Positions 36,976 to 46,415 of a stretch of DNA of 64,000 nt are shown here, in pieces. The notes under the pieces were generated by a model that saw only the letters and a list, made by a program, of their open reading frames with translations, was not told the origin of the DNA and searched no databases. The stretch comes from Mesorhizobium sp. B2-8-5. GTDB lineage: Bacteria > Pseudomonadota > Alphaproteobacteria > Rhizobiales > Rhizobiaceae. The DNA lies in assembly GCF_006440675.2 (NCBI RefSeq), contig NZ_CP083951.1, positions 5,303,501-5,367,500 on the forward strand. Reading direction: 5' to 3'. How positions within the stretch are numbered: position 1 is the stretch's first letter; each line of letters starts with the position of its first letter. The position numbers and the translations under genes were made by a program.

Positions 36976-37869
36976 ATGGCCAATATCGTCGTCCTCGAAA
37001 GCCGCGAAAGGGTGCTGGCCGGCATCCTGTTCACGGCCGCCGCCTATTTCCTGTTTTCGGCGCAGGATGCCTCGATCAAGCTCCTGGTCGTCGGCATGAC
37101 GGTCTGGCAGATCATGTTCGTCCGCTCGATCACGGTGCTCGTCGCCTGCGGCGCGATCGGCGGCAGGCGGCTGTTCGCCGAAACGATCGACTCGCCGATC
37201 GTGAAGCCGATGCTGGTGCGAAGCGCCTTCACGCTGGCCGCCTGGCTTTGCTATTACAACGCCGCGCGCTCGCTGCAGCTCGCCGAGCTCACCACCATCT
37301 ATTACGCAGCACCCATCATCGTCACCGTGCTGTCGGTGCTGATCCTGGGCGAGACGGTGCCACTGCTGCGCTGGCTGGCGGTGTTCATCGGTTTCGTCGG
37401 CGTCTTCATCGCCTGCGATCCAACCCGGCTCGGCCTCTCGCTGCCGGTGCTCCTGGTGCTGGCGGCGGCCGTCCTTTGGGGGATCGCCGTGGTGCTGCTG
37501 CGCAAGACCGCCATGCAGGAGCGCACCATGATCCAGCTCGTGCTCAACAATTTCTATTTCCTGCTCTTTTCGGCCGTGCCGGCGCTGATCTGGTGGCATA
37601 TGCCGGACGGAACGCAGTTCCTTTTGCTCATCAGCGTCGGCGCGCTCGGCGGCGTTGCGCAATACATGCTGTTCGAGGGCATGAAGCGCGCGCCGGTGTC
37701 GATCGTGGCGCCGTTCGAGTACACGTCGCTGGTCTGGGCCTTCGCGCTGGGCTACGCCATCTGGGGCGACCTGCCGCGCACGGAAGTGTTCATGGGCGCG
37801 GCGCTGATCATCGGCGCCGGCCTGCTCATCGTCGGCAACGAGCGTTTCCGCAAACGGGAGCAGGCCTGA
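36976..37869 (+). CDS. DMT-family (EamA) transporter
   Basis: A 297-residue inner-membrane protein with about ten hydrophobic segments in two EamA repeats. The first begins FTAAAYFLFSAQDASIKLLV and the second around AAAVLWGIAVVLLRK. Such proteins export metabolites, amino acids or drugs; the substrate cannot be read from sequence. A second EamA gene follows after 40 bp on the same strand. Confidence 0.85.
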   Translation: MANIVVLESRERVLAGILFTAAAYFLFSAQDASIKLLVVGMTVWQIMFVRSITVLVACGAIGGRRLFAETIDSPIVKPMLVRSAFTLAAWLCYYNAARSLQLAELTTIYYAAPIIVTVLSVLILGETVPLLRWLAVFIGFVGVFIACDPTRLGLSLPVLLVLAAAVLWGIAVVLLRKTAMQERTMIQLVLNNFYFLLFSAVPALIWWHMPDGTQFLLLISVGALGGVAQYMLFEGMKRAPVSIVAPFEYTSLVWAFALGYAIWGDLPRTEVFMGAALIIGAGLLIVGNERFRKREQA

Positions 37870-37909
37870 TGACAGAAGGCTGTCAGGAGCAACTGGGTAA
37901 GCTGGCGCC

Positions 37910-38824
37910 ATGACAGACACGCTCGACATGCCGGAAAAGCTTGCGCCTGCCGCCGACGTGGCCGCCGAGCGCACGCTCGGCATCATCCTGGTGTCGGCCT
38001 CGGCAATCGCCTTCGCGCTGACCGGCGTGCTGACCAAGTCAATCCATGCCGATCCGCTCACCATCACCTGCTGGCGCGGTTTTTTCGGCTCGATCCTGAT
38101 CAGCTTCTACGTGCTGTGGCGCCGGCGCCGCTCGGGCAGGCGCGAAAGCCTGAAACTCGGCTGGCGCGGCTGGCTGCTGGCGGTCGAAGGGGCAGCGGCC
38201 AGCATCGCCTTCATCTCGGCCTTCAAATTCACCTATGTCGCCAATGTCGCGGTCATCTACGCGACCTCGCCCTTCATCGCGGCGCTGCTCGCCTTCCTGT
38301 TGGTGCGGGAAAAATTCCGGCTGCAGACGATGGTTGCGGCGGCGGTGTCGCTTTGCGGCGTCGCCATCATGGTGGGCGCCGGCCTCGGCAACGGGCACCT
38401 GTTCGGCGATGGGCTGGCGCTTTTGATGACCGCCGGCAGCGCGCTTTACATGATCATGGTGCGCGCTTTTCGCGATTCGCCGGTCGTCTGGGCGGGCGCT
38501 GTCTCGGCCTTCCTGCTTTTCGTGCTCGGCTGGTTCGTCACCGATCCGCTGGCCGTGTCCACCCGCGACATGGCGCTGCTCGCCACTTTCGGCTGCTCCT
38601 TCGCGCTGGCTTCGATCCTGTGGACGGAAGGGTCGCGGCTCATCCCGTCGGCGGAAGCCGGGCTGCTGGGCTCGGCCGAGGTGCCGTTCGCCATCCTTTT
38701 TGCCCTGCTGTTCCTCGGCGAAATCCCGCCGATGGCCAGCATCATCGGCGGCGCTATCGTGCTTTGCGCGGTCTTCGCGCATGCCGGCCGCGACTGGTTG
38801 AAGGCGAAATCGGCGCGCTCGTAA
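37910..38824 (+). CDS. DMT-family (EamA) transporter
   Basis: A 304-residue EamA transporter with about ten membrane segments after a short cytosolic N-terminus. The first repeat opens GIILVSASAIAFALTGVLTKSIHADPLTITCWRG, as in the RhaT/EamA superfamily. It differs clearly in sequence from the EamA gene before it, so the pair is not a recent duplication. A terminator lies 100 bp after the stop. Confidence 0.85.
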   Translation: MTDTLDMPEKLAPAADVAAERTLGIILVSASAIAFALTGVLTKSIHADPLTITCWRGFFGSILISFYVLWRRRRSGRRESLKLGWRGWLLAVEGAAASIAFISAFKFTYVANVAVIYATSPFIAALLAFLLVREKFRLQTMVAAAVSLCGVAIMVGAGLGNGHLFGDGLALLMTAGSALYMIMVRAFRDSPVVWAGAVSAFLLFVLGWFVTDPLAVSTRDMALLATFGCSFALASILWTEGSRLIPSAEAGLLGSAEVPFAILFALLFLGEIPPMASIIGGAIVLCAVFAHAGRDWLKAKSARS

Positions 38825-38923
38825 ATTATTTTCGCAGTCATGGAACCATCATCCGACTCAGGCATTGTTGGTTCGACGGGTCACCCCCCAAGTCCCCCCA
38901 AACCCCTCGACCCGTCCGACTAG

Positions 38924-38953
38924 AAGCCGACCCGCAAAAAGGTCGGCTTTTTC
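38924..38953 (+). terminator. Rho-independent terminator after the EamA pair
   Basis: Stem AGCCGACC (38925-38932) / GGTCGGCT (38941-38948), loop CGCAAAAA, followed by TTTTC. Confidence 0.75.
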
Positions 38954-39003
38954 TTTGGGAATTGCTTCGGGGAACTCCCGGGACATGGCGGCACGGTTTC
39001 CAT

Positions 39004-39855
39004 TCAGGACAAGGCCAGGCCGCCGCCGAGAAGCTGCGCCAAATCCCGCGCCGGGCGAGGAGCCTCGCGGCCGAGCCGGATGGCGAAATCGGCAACCGGC
39101 AGCGGCGGGAGGTCGAGATCGGCGGATGCCTCGACGATGCCGGAATGGGCGAAACGCCGGGTGCGCGGCGTCAGCGCGATGCCGGCATTGACCGCGCTGC
39201 GCAGGCCGGCAAGGCTGGCGCTGCCGGCGGCGATGCGATAACGGCGGCCGGCCGCGTCGAGCGCATTGAGCGCGGCTTCGCGAAAGCCGCAATAGGGATC
39301 GAGCAGCGCCAGCGGCACGGCTTCGGGCCGCGTCGCCAAGCCTCTTTCCGAGCAGAGCCACAGCATCGGCTCGCTGATCACGGCCGTTTCATCCGGCGAT
39401 GGGGCATGGCGCATGGTGATAGCGAGGTCCAACTGGCCCGCCTGCAGCGCCGATCCGAGTTCCAGCGAGCGGCCGACGCGCAGCTCGATCCTGACGCGCG
39501 GATGGCTGACGGCGAAGGCCCTGAGCAGGTCCGGCAGGCCCTGATCGGCGAAATCCTGCGTCGTGCCGATGGCGATGCGGCCGCCGGCACGCGCGCCCTT
39601 CAGCGCCAGCCAGGCATCGGTGTGTACGGCAAGGATGCGCCGCGCATGGCCGACGAGGTCCTCGCCGGCCGGGGTCAGCCCGCGTCCCCTGCCCTGCGGG
39701 GTGAGCAGCGGCTCGCCGACGATCTCTTCGAGCCGCTGCATCTGTGCGGTCACCGCCGACGGCGTGCGCCCGACAGTGGACGCAGCCCTGGCCAGCGAGC
39801 CACCGTCGACGAAAGCGAGGAAGGTTTTCAGAAGATCGGGATCGAGCGTTTCCAT
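39004..39855 (-). CDS. LysR-family transcriptional regulator
   Basis: A 283-residue LTTR: N-terminal winged helix (LLKTFLAFVDGGSLARAASTVGRTPSAVTAQMQRLEEIVGEPLL) and a C-terminal effector domain. It is divergent from the tautomerase gene at 39967, with a dyad that overlaps the region just before its own start. That layout suggests it controls the tautomerase and itself. The effector is unknown. Confidence 0.88.
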   Translation of the reverse strand: METLDPDLLKTFLAFVDGGSLARAASTVGRTPSAVTAQMQRLEEIVGEPLLTPQGRGRGLTPAGEDLVGHARRILAVHTDAWLALKGARAGGRIAIGTTQDFADQGLPDLLRAFAVSHPRVRIELRVGRSLELGSALQAGQLDLAITMRHAPSPDETAVISEPMLWLCSERGLATRPEAVPLALLDPYCGFREAALNALDAAGRRYRIAAGSASLAGLRSAVNAGIALTPRTRRFAHSGIVEASADLDLPPLPVADFAIRLGREAPRPARDLAQLLGGGLALS

Positions 39856-39856
39856 A

Positions 39857-39873
39857 CTTCGACAATATCGAAG
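39857..39873. promoter_or_regulatory. Candidate LysR box CTTCGA-CAATA-TCGAAG
   Basis: A perfect 6-bp dyad with a five-base spacer, two bases before the LysR start and about 95 bases before the tautomerase start. The spacing fits a T-N11-A LysR box. A second, weaker dyad (ATTCG-N10-CGAAT) lies at 39889-39908. Confidence 0.55.
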
Positions 39874-39966
39874 TAATTATCAAAAACAATTCGATTTTAT
39901 TAACGAATGGATACGCCATATCTCTCTCATCGAAGGCGCGACGCGCGAAACCGAAGGAGAAAAGAC

Positions 39967-40374
39967 ATGCCGATCATCAACATCAGCGTCACCGGCAAGC
40001 CCGACGCCAAGCTGTCCGCGGCACTCGCCAAGGAGGCCACCGACATCACCACCAGGGAGCTGCGCAAGGATCCGACGATCACCGCGGTCGCGGTCAACTA
40101 CATCGACCCGCAGCACTGGTTCGCCGGCGGCAAGTCGCTGGCCGAGCACGGCGCCAACACGTTCTGGCTGGACATCAAGGTCGTCGACGGCACCAACACC
40201 AAGCTCGAGCTCGAAGCCTATCTGAAGGCGATCTTCGAGGCTTTCGGCCGGCTGCTTGGCGGTGTGCATGAGGAAAGCTATGCCTTCGTGCATGAGGTGC
40301 CGGCGGCGGCCTATGGCTATGGCGGCAAGAGCCAGGAGTTCCGGTTCATCAGCGGGAGGCTGAAGGCAGTATAG
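39967..40374 (+). CDS. Tautomerase/4-oxalocrotonate-tautomerase-like protein
   Basis: A 135-residue protein that begins MPIINISVTGKPD: the N-terminal Pro exposed after Met removal is the catalytic base of the 4-OT tautomerase superfamily. Length exceeds that of the classic 62-residue 4-OT but fits longer tautomerase relatives. It is divergent from the LysR gene. The natural substrate is unknown; acidic enol/keto compounds are typical. The start was placed at the ATG that puts Pro at position 2; the longer frame from 39907 would hide it. Confidence 0.85.
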   Translation: MPIINISVTGKPDAKLSAALAKEATDITTRELRKDPTITAVAVNYIDPQHWFAGGKSLAEHGANTFWLDIKVVDGTNTKLELEAYLKAIFEAFGRLLGGVHEESYAFVHEVPAAAYGYGGKSQEFRFISGRLKAV

Positions 40375-40408
40375 GGTGTTTCGCTCCGCCGCCTGTCTGG
40401 ACGGTACG

Positions 40409-40915
40409 CTATCTCGCGGGAGGATGAAGCCTGGTATCCAGCGCGAAATCCTCCTGCAGGCGCGGCTTGTAGAGGCCGCTCGCGCGGCCGGGATCGAACA
40501 CCAGGTTCCAGCTATGCTGGGACACGGCGCTCGGAATCAGAAATAAGGGGTGCTCCGCTAAGAGACCGTCGCCAAACTGTTGCTGCCCTGCGCTTGGAAT
40601 GCCTGGCCGAAGCCAGTTTGCGTTTGGAATATCGCCGATTTCCACCACATGAATTTTCGAAGGATCGGCGATCTCGAATGCCGTCAGCACGTGGCGGACT
40701 GTATCGAGCGTGCGAAATCCCTTGTGGACCGCCACCTCGAGAATGGCGGTCGAAGGGTCAACGGACGCATATACGGCCCTGACGCCTTTGCTGTTCCACC
40801 TTCCCCCGAGTTTGAAGGCTCCCTCGCCGCTGTCCCAGCTTGCCTGGAAGCGTTTGTGATCAAGTCTCCAGCCGAGGACATCGCCCGTTCCGAGAGAACC
40901 TGGCAAAGGCGTCAC
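40409..40915 (-). CDS. RES-domain toxin
   Basis: A 168-residue RES-family protein. Characterised RES toxins degrade or modify NAD+. Core family motifs are GWRLDHKRFQ, GGRWNSKGVRAVYAS, then STAILEVAVHKG, with a late Ser/Asn segment (SQHSWNLVFDP). Conserved Arg, Tyr and Glu residues are visible in the expected order. The start overlaps the upstream antitoxin stop by four bases (ATGA), the usual tight toxin-antitoxin layout. Confidence 0.88.
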   Translation of the reverse strand: MTPLPGSLGTGDVLGWRLDHKRFQASWDSGEGAFKLGGRWNSKGVRAVYASVDPSTAILEVAVHKGFRTLDTVRHVLTAFEIADPSKIHVVEIGDIPNANWLRPGIPSAGQQQFGDGLLAEHPLFLIPSAVSQHSWNLVFDPGRASGLYKPRLQEDFALDTRLHPPAR

Positions 40916-41397
40916 GCGTAGACACCGTAGTCGAGCCGTTCGAGAAATTCCTGCACAAGTATGGTACCCGCCGCTGTGGCCAAGAGATCGATCGGTCGCC
41001 TGTTGTCCAACCCCATGGCGGGCTCAATCATCCATTTCTCGGCCGCTTCCTGGTTTCCGAAAACAAACGTGGCCTTGGTGAGGACCCTGGCGAAATTCCA
41101 GGTCCTTGAACCTTGCTCCCGATTGAGCGTCCGGGAATGATCCGATTTGTGCCGCTGATATGTCCGCTCGCTCATGCCGAATGCCGCCTCGAAGGCATCT
41201 GCTTCGATGACGGTCAGTTGCCTGACGAGGCTTTCCAGAGCCTGGCTTGGAATTCCATGCAGGATCATTTCATGCGCCTCGAGCGGGCTGGATACCGAGG
41301 ATCCAAGAACCTTCGGCCCGCCGAACAGGTCGATCAGCCGTTCGAACTCCGGCTCCATGTGTGGTGCTTCGGCAAACCCCGTCGGGAAACTGGCCAT
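40912..41397 (-). CDS. Xre/MbcA/ParS-type antitoxin (DUF2384)
   Basis: A 161-residue antitoxin of the RES-Xre class. The N-terminal half has the Xre-like segment VIEADAFEAAFGMSERTYQRHKSD; the C-terminal half has the toxin-binding DUF2384 region AVFGNQEAAEKWMIEPAMGLDNRRPIDLLAT-like pattern (here FVFGNQEAAEKWMIEPAMGL). ATG at 41397 was chosen because GGAGAGGTAAAG precedes it; an ATG eight codons earlier is possible. It likely represses its own promoter as in other pairs. Confidence 0.86.
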   Translation of the reverse strand: MASFPTGFAEAPHMEPEFERLIDLFGGPKVLGSSVSSPLEAHEMILHGIPSQALESLVRQLTVIEADAFEAAFGMSERTYQRHKSDHSRTLNREQGSRTWNFARVLTKATFVFGNQEAAEKWMIEPAMGLDNRRPIDLLATAAGTILVQEFLERLDYGVYA

Positions 41398-41565
41398 CTT
41401 TACCTCTCCGTCACGTGTCATTTTATTTACGACATGTGTCAGAGCCTTTCAAGTGGAGATCGAGGCACTGCTTCAGCCCACATTGACCTTGCCCCCACTT
41501 CCGCTACCCTCTGCCACCGAAGCGGCCGCTCAAGAGCCGCCCCGAGGAGACTGGGAGAGAGCGGC

Positions 41566-43788
41566 ATGATCCTGACCCTGGCGCTGCTGGCGGGCCTTGT
41601 CCTTGCCTGGCTGCTGATCGCGGTGATCGAACGGTTCCGGCTCGATCTGCGCTTCACCCAGGCGCTGCTCTATGTGCCGTTCAAGCTCGCCTATCGCGTC
41701 GCCGACAACCGCATCCGCATTGCCCGCAGCGCCAAGACGCCGGTGATCTATGTGGTCTCGCACCAGTCGCGCATCGAGCCGACGCTGATGCTGTCGCTGC
41801 TTCCCGACGACACGCTGCATATCCTGGACGAGGCCTCGGCGCGCTCGCCCTGGCTGGAGCCTTGGCGCGAGCTTGCCCGCACCATCGCCTTCAACGCCGA
41901 GCATCTCTTCGTCAGCCGGCGGCTGGTGCGCGTGCTGAAGGGCAAGGGGCGGCTCGCCGTCTACCTGCCCGACGATGTCGAGCCGGACGTCAAATCCTTC
42001 CGGCTGTTTCGCGCCATCACCCGCATAGCCATGCAGGCCGACGCACGCATCGTGCCGATCTTCGTCGCCGGCACGCGCGACCTGCCGGTGTCGCTGACGC
42101 CGAAGGAGAAAGCGCCGCGCCACTGGTTCCCGCGGCTTTGGGTGAGCGTGCTGGAGCCGATGACCATCGCCGAGCTGGTGGCACGCAACCCGGACATGGC
42201 TTCCAACACCAACGCGCTGTTCGACCGTTTCGCCGAAGCGCGGCTCTACGGCACCAATCTCGACCGCGGGTTGTTCCTTGCCATGCGCGATGCCGCCGAT
42301 CGCGTCGGCCCCTCGCATCCGATCATCGAGGACGTGATTTCCGGCTCGCTCAGCTATCGCAAGCTGTTCATCGGCGCGCGCGTCCTCGGCCGCCATTTCG
42401 AGGTGGTGACAGCGCCCGGCGAAGCGGTCGGCGTGCTCCTACCCAACGCCAATGGCGTGGTGCTCACCTTCGTCGGCCTGATCTCAGCGGGCCGCGTCGC
42501 GGCGATGATCAACTACACCGCCGGCCCGGCGAGCGTGACCGCGGCGGTCCGCACCGCGGTGATCCGCACCGTGGTCTCATCCCGCGCCTTCATCGAAAAG
42601 GCCGCCATCGACGATATCGTCGCCGCGGTCGAAGCGGGCGGCGCCAAGATGCTGTGGCTGGAGGATGTGCGCGCCGGCGTGACGGCCCTGGACAAGGTCG
42701 CGGCCGCGCTTTTGTGGCGCCTGCCTTTGCAGCGGCAGCAGGCGGGCAAACCAGCTGTGATCCTGTTCACCTCCGGCTCGGAGGGCACGCCGAAGGCAGT
42801 GGTGCTGTCGAACCACAACCTGCTTGCCAATGTCATGCAGGCCGAGGCACGCGTCTCCGTCTCGCCGGCCGACATCCTGCTCAACGTGCTGCCGGTGTTC
42901 CATTCCTTCGGGTTGACCGGCGGCACCATCCTGCCGCTAGTGCTGGGGATAAAGCTGTTCCTCTACCCCTCGCCGCTGCACTACAAGATCATCCCCGAGA
43001 TCGCCCGCAAAGTGAAGCCGACCGTGATGTTCGGCACCGACACTTTCCTCGCCAACTATGCCCGAACCGCCAAGGACGGCGACTTCTCCAGCCTGCGCTT
43101 TGTCGTGGCCGGCGCCGAAGCGGTGAAGCCGGAAACGCGGCGCACCTATCACGACCGTTTCCAGGCTTCGATCGTCGAAGGCTTCGGGCTGACCGAGGCC
43201 GCGCCCGTGGTGGCGGTGAACACCGCCATCCACGGCCGCGACGGCACAGTCGGGCGGCCGCTGCCGGCGATCCGCATGAAGCTGGAGCCGGTCGAAGGCA
43301 TCGCCGAGGGCGGCCGGCTGTGGCTCGACGGGCCGAACATGATGATGGGCTATATGACCGCCGACCGTCCCGGCGAATTGCAGCGGCTGGAAGGCTGGCA
43401 CGACACCGGCGATATCGTCTCGGTCGACCGCGAGGGCTTCATCACCATACGCGGGCGGGCCAAGCGCTTCGCCAAGATCGCCGGCGAGATGGTGTCGCTG
43501 GGCGCGGTCGAGATGCTGGTGCAGTCGCTATGGCCGGAAGAGCGCCACGCAGCGGTGGCGGTGCCCGACAAGAGGCGCGGCGAGCGCATCGTGCTGGTCA
43601 CCACCGCTGACGCAGCCAATGCCGAGGAGCTGCGCCAGTTCGGTAAGAAGGCCGGCGCGGCCGAGCTGATGGTGCCCAACGACATCATCAAGGTGGAAGA
43701 GATCCCGGTGCTGGGCTCGGGCAAGACGGATTACATCTCGGCGCGCAAGCTGGCGATCGACCGGCTGGGGCTGAGCGCGGCGGCCTGA
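41566..43788 (+). CDS. Fused acyltransferase / AMP-dependent acyl-activating enzyme (Aas-like)
   Basis: A 740-residue membrane-associated fusion resembling E. coli Aas, which re-acylates lysophospholipid. Residues 1-22 are hydrophobic. The PlsC-like acyltransferase domain spans about 50-220; its active-site motif reads SHQSRIEP, that is HX4E rather than the usual HX4D. The AMP-forming domain covers about 270-735, with LFTSGSEGTPKAVVLSNHN, EGFGLTEAAPVV and HDTGDIVSVDREGFITIRGRAK. Its neighbours psd and pssA are phospholipid genes on the other strand. ATG at 41566 follows a GGGAGAGAG ribosome-binding site. Confidence 0.88.
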   Translation: MILTLALLAGLVLAWLLIAVIERFRLDLRFTQALLYVPFKLAYRVADNRIRIARSAKTPVIYVVSHQSRIEPTLMLSLLPDDTLHILDEASARSPWLEPWRELARTIAFNAEHLFVSRRLVRVLKGKGRLAVYLPDDVEPDVKSFRLFRAITRIAMQADARIVPIFVAGTRDLPVSLTPKEKAPRHWFPRLWVSVLEPMTIAELVARNPDMASNTNALFDRFAEARLYGTNLDRGLFLAMRDAADRVGPSHPIIEDVISGSLSYRKLFIGARVLGRHFEVVTAPGEAVGVLLPNANGVVLTFVGLISAGRVAAMINYTAGPASVTAAVRTAVIRTVVSSRAFIEKAAIDDIVAAVEAGGAKMLWLEDVRAGVTALDKVAAALLWRLPLQRQQAGKPAVILFTSGSEGTPKAVVLSNHNLLANVMQAEARVSVSPADILLNVLPVFHSFGLTGGTILPLVLGIKLFLYPSPLHYKIIPEIARKVKPTVMFGTDTFLANYARTAKDGDFSSLRFVVAGAEAVKPETRRTYHDRFQASIVEGFGLTEAAPVVAVNTAIHGRDGTVGRPLPAIRMKLEPVEGIAEGGRLWLDGPNMMMGYMTADRPGELQRLEGWHDTGDIVSVDREGFITIRGRAKRFAKIAGEMVSLGAVEMLVQSLWPEERHAAVAVPDKRRGERIVLVTTADAANAEELRQFGKKAGAAELMVPNDIIKVEEIPVLGSGKTDYISARKLAIDRLGLSAAA

Positions 43789-43810
43789 TCTCCCCCTCAA
43801 GGGGGAAGAT
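43788..43810. terminator. Short hairpin between convergent genes
   Basis: ATCTCCCCCTCAAGGGGGAAGAT forms a stem with one mismatch and a CA loop between the acyltransferase stop (43788) and the pssA stop (43816). It is part of the GGGGGAGAT repeat group and could end transcription from both sides. Confidence 0.5.
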
Positions 43811-43815
43811 ACCAG

Positions 43816-44631
43816 CTACCCGATATCCGACGGCGGCACCTTCTCGCCTTCGCGCATGGCCCGCTTGGAATAGGCGCGCACCGAGAGTGGCAGGAAAAGC
43901 AGATAGCCGGCGACGGAAGCCGTCAGCGTGTACCAGGGATAGGCCATCAACAAGAGGATGTAGAGCACGACGCCGAGGATCACCGGCAGCACCCGATCGC
44001 CGGGTATCTTGACGCTCTTGCCCGAATAGACCGGCAGGCGGCTGACCAGCAGGAACGCCACCAATACGGTAAAGCCCGAGGCGACGAAGGCCGCCGGCCG
44101 GCTGGGCTCCAGCCCGAGCCGCAGGAAATAGAGATAGAGCGGCAGCATGACCAGCACAGCACCCGCCGGGGCCGGCACACCGACGAAATATTCGGTCTGC
44201 CAGGCCGGCTGGTCGGTGTCGTCGGCCAGCACGTTGAAGCGGGCAAGCCGCATGCCGCAGGCGATGGTGAAGAGAAGTGCCGCGATCCACCCGGGCGAGC
44301 CGGCGCGATCGAGCAGGAAGGCGTAGAGCACCAGCGCCGGCGCCACGCCGAAATTGACGATGTCGGCCAGCGAATCCATCTGCGCGCCGAATTTCGAGGT
44401 CGCCTTCAGCATGCGCGCCAGCCGCCCGTCGATACCGTCGAGGAAGGCGGCAAGCAGCACCATGACCACCGCGATCTCGAAGCGGTTCTCGAAGGCGAAG
44501 CGGATGCCGGAAAGGCCGGCGCAGATGGCGAGCACGGTGACCAGGTTGGGCAGCACCATGCGCATCGGGATCTCGCGGATGCGCGGACCGCCGCTGGCAT
44601 GCGCCTCGAATTTCTTGAACGGCGCGCCCAA
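43816..44631 (-). CDS. pssA: CDP-diacylglycerol-serine O-phosphatidyltransferase
   Basis: Inner-membrane enzyme that makes phosphatidylserine. The 271-residue protein holds the CDP-alcohol phosphotransferase motif DGIDGRLARMLKATSKFGAQMDSLAD (D-G-A-R-G-D-D spacing) and about seven membrane segments. It follows psd by 3 bp on the same strand, so the two are cotranscribed. This is the type II enzyme typical of rhizobia, where the product feeds phosphatidylethanolamine and then phosphatidylcholine. Confidence 0.95.
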   Translation of the reverse strand: MGAPFKKFEAHASGGPRIREIPMRMVLPNLVTVLAICAGLSGIRFAFENRFEIAVVMVLLAAFLDGIDGRLARMLKATSKFGAQMDSLADIVNFGVAPALVLYAFLLDRAGSPGWIAALLFTIACGMRLARFNVLADDTDQPAWQTEYFVGVPAPAGAVLVMLPLYLYFLRLGLEPSRPAAFVASGFTVLVAFLLVSRLPVYSGKSVKIPGDRVLPVILGVVLYILLLMAYPWYTLTASVAGYLLFLPLSVRAYSKRAMREGEKVPPSDIG

Positions 44632-44634
44632 CGC

Positions 44635-45333
44635 TCAGGAAACCCTGACCAAGGGCGTGACCGCGGTGCCGCCGAATTCGGCAAGCACGGTCTCGCCGCC
44701 GACAGCCGTCTGGCCGACCGCGACGCGCGGCACGGCGCTCGACGGCAGGAAGACGTCGACGCGCGAGCCGAAGCGGATCAGGCCGAAACGCTCGCCGATC
44801 GCGATCGTACCGCCGGTCTCGGCCCAGCAGACGATGCGCCGCGCCACAAGGCCGGCGATCTGGACGGCGGCGATGGTGCCGTTCGGGCTGTCGATGACCA
44901 GGCCGTTGCGCTCGTTCTCGGCGCTTGCCTTGTCGAGCTCGGCATTGAGGAATTTTCCGGGCTTGTGCTCGATGCGCGTGATCCGGCCGCGCACCGGAGC
45001 GCGGTTGATGTGGCAGGAAAACACGTTCATGAACACCGAAATGCGGGTCATTTCGCCGGAGCCGAGGCCAAGCTCGCTCGGCGGCACGGCGGGCCCTACC
45101 GCCGAGATCACGCCATCGGCCGGGCTCACCACCAGCCGGTCGTCGACCGGCGTGACGCGCTCGGGATCGCGGTAGAAATAGACGCACCAAGCGGTGAGGA
45201 TCAGCCCGATCCAGAACAGGATCGAGGAGAAATAGCCGAGAAACAGCGTCGCCGCGGCGAAGGCGGCGATGAAGGGATAGCCTTCGCGATGGATGGGAAC
45301 GAACGTATTCTTGACCGAGTCGAGAAGCGTCAT
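44635..45333 (-). CDS. psd: Phosphatidylserine decarboxylase proenzyme
   Basis: Converts phosphatidylserine to phosphatidylethanolamine with a pyruvoyl cofactor. This is the short 232-residue form. Self-cleavage occurs at Gly-Ser in [13 protein letters not shown], with Ser190 becoming the pyruvoyl group. [27 protein letters not shown] and a membrane segment near the N-terminus are family traits. The start [21 protein letters not shown] matches the family; the frame continues upstream without support. Confidence 0.96.
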   Translation of the reverse strand: MTLLDSVKNTFVPIHREGYPFIAAFAAATLFLGYFSSILFWIGLILTAWCVYFYRDPERVTPVDDRLVVSPADGVISAVGPAVPPSELGLGSGEMTRISVFMNVFSCHINRAPVRGRITRIEHKPGKFLNAELDKASAENERNGLVIDSPNGTIAAVQIAGLVARRIVCWAETGGTIAIGERFGLIRFGSRVDVFLPSSAVPRVAVGQTAVGGETVLAEFGGTAVTPLVRVS

Positions 45334-45521
45334 AGGGCTTGGGGCGGTCCCTGTTTCAGGTTGCGCCTCAATAGCGGAAAGCCCCCCTCCCCGCAACGCA
45401 ACAATGGGGGGAGGACAAGCCTGGACGGCAGCGCCGGCGCGCAAGCCTGACTTTTGCTCCTGTTGTCGGAACTCGGCTCCGTCACGCGTCCTTGGCGAGA
45501 GGACACCCAAGGATCCCGCCA

Positions 45522-46415
45522 ATGCCTTCGCCGAAATCGTCTGCAATGAGTGCCAAGGTCGTCACAACAGGCCTCGCCTTCGGCGAGTCGCCGCGCTGGC
45601 ATGATGGCCGGCTCTGGCTCTGCAACTGGGGCACCGGCGAGATCGTCGCTGTCGACGAGGATAGCCAGAGCGAAGTCATGCTCACCGTGCCGGCCATCCT
45701 GCCCTATTCGATCGACTGGTTGCCGGATGGCCGGCTGCTTATCGTCTCGGGCCGGGAAGGCCTGCTGCTCAGGCGGGAAGCAGACGGGACGCTCGTCACC
45801 CATGCCGATCTCAGACATCTGTCGAAGAACCCCTGGAACGAAATCGTCGTCGACGGACGCCGCAACATCTATGTCAATGGAGGCGGTCCGGCGCCGGCGC
45901 CGGGTGAGCATTTCGGGCCGGGCACGATCGTGCTGGTCGCAGCGGACGGCAGCGTGCGGCAGGTCGCCGAGGACATCGCCTTCGCCAACGGCATGGCGGT
46001 GACGCCGGACAACAAGACACTGATCGTCGCCGAATCCCACGCTAACCGATTGACCGCCTTCGACATCGCCACCGATGGCGGCCTTTTCAACCGCCGCGTC
46101 TGGGCGCGCCTCGGGAACGATTGTCCCGACGGCATTTGCATCGATGCGGAAGGCTGTGTCTGGTACGCCGATGTGCCCAACCGGCACTGCGTGCGTGTGC
46201 GCGAGGGCGGCGTGAAGCTCGACGGGATCGCGACCGATCGCGGCTGCTTTGCCTGCATGCTGGGCGGCGCCGATGGCAGGACGTTGTTCATCACCGCCGC
46301 CGAATGGCGCGGCTTCGAGCATATGGTCAGCGACGCCCGCACCGGCCAGGTGCTGAGCGCCGCTGTCTCCGTGTCCGGAGCCGGATGGCCTTACAGCTCC
46401 GGTACGCGCTGGTAG
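45522..46415 (+). CDS. SMP-30/gluconolactonase-family protein
   Basis: A 297-residue six-bladed beta-propeller hydrolase. Family features: [50 protein letters not shown] and [19 protein letters not shown], the last carrying Asn/Asp metal ligands. Such enzymes hydrolyse sugar lactones or related esters. The end overlaps the convergent monooxygenase gene by 25 bp. ATG 45522 was chosen with AAGGAT upstream; ATG 45546 is also possible. Confidence 0.85.
   Translation: MPSPKSSAMSAKVVTTGLAFGESPRWHDGRLWLCNWGTGEIVAVDEDSQSEVMLTVPAILPYSIDWLPDGRLLIVSGREGLLLRREADGTLVTHADLRHLSKNPWNEIVVDGRRNIYVNGGGPAPAPGEHFGPGTIVLVAADGSVRQVAEDIAFANGMAVTPDNKTLIVAESHANRLTAFDIATDGGLFNRRVWARLGNDCPDGICIDAEGCVWYADVPNRHCVRVREGGVKLDGIATDRGCFACMLGGADGRTLFITAAEWRGFEHMVSDARTGQVLSAAVSVSGAGWPYSSGTRW

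Noticed and set aside
35380..38067. 895-codon open frame on the minus strand across the peptidase and EamA genes
   Set aside because: His/Asp/Arg-rich antisense shadow of the two real plus-strand genes; no family motif.
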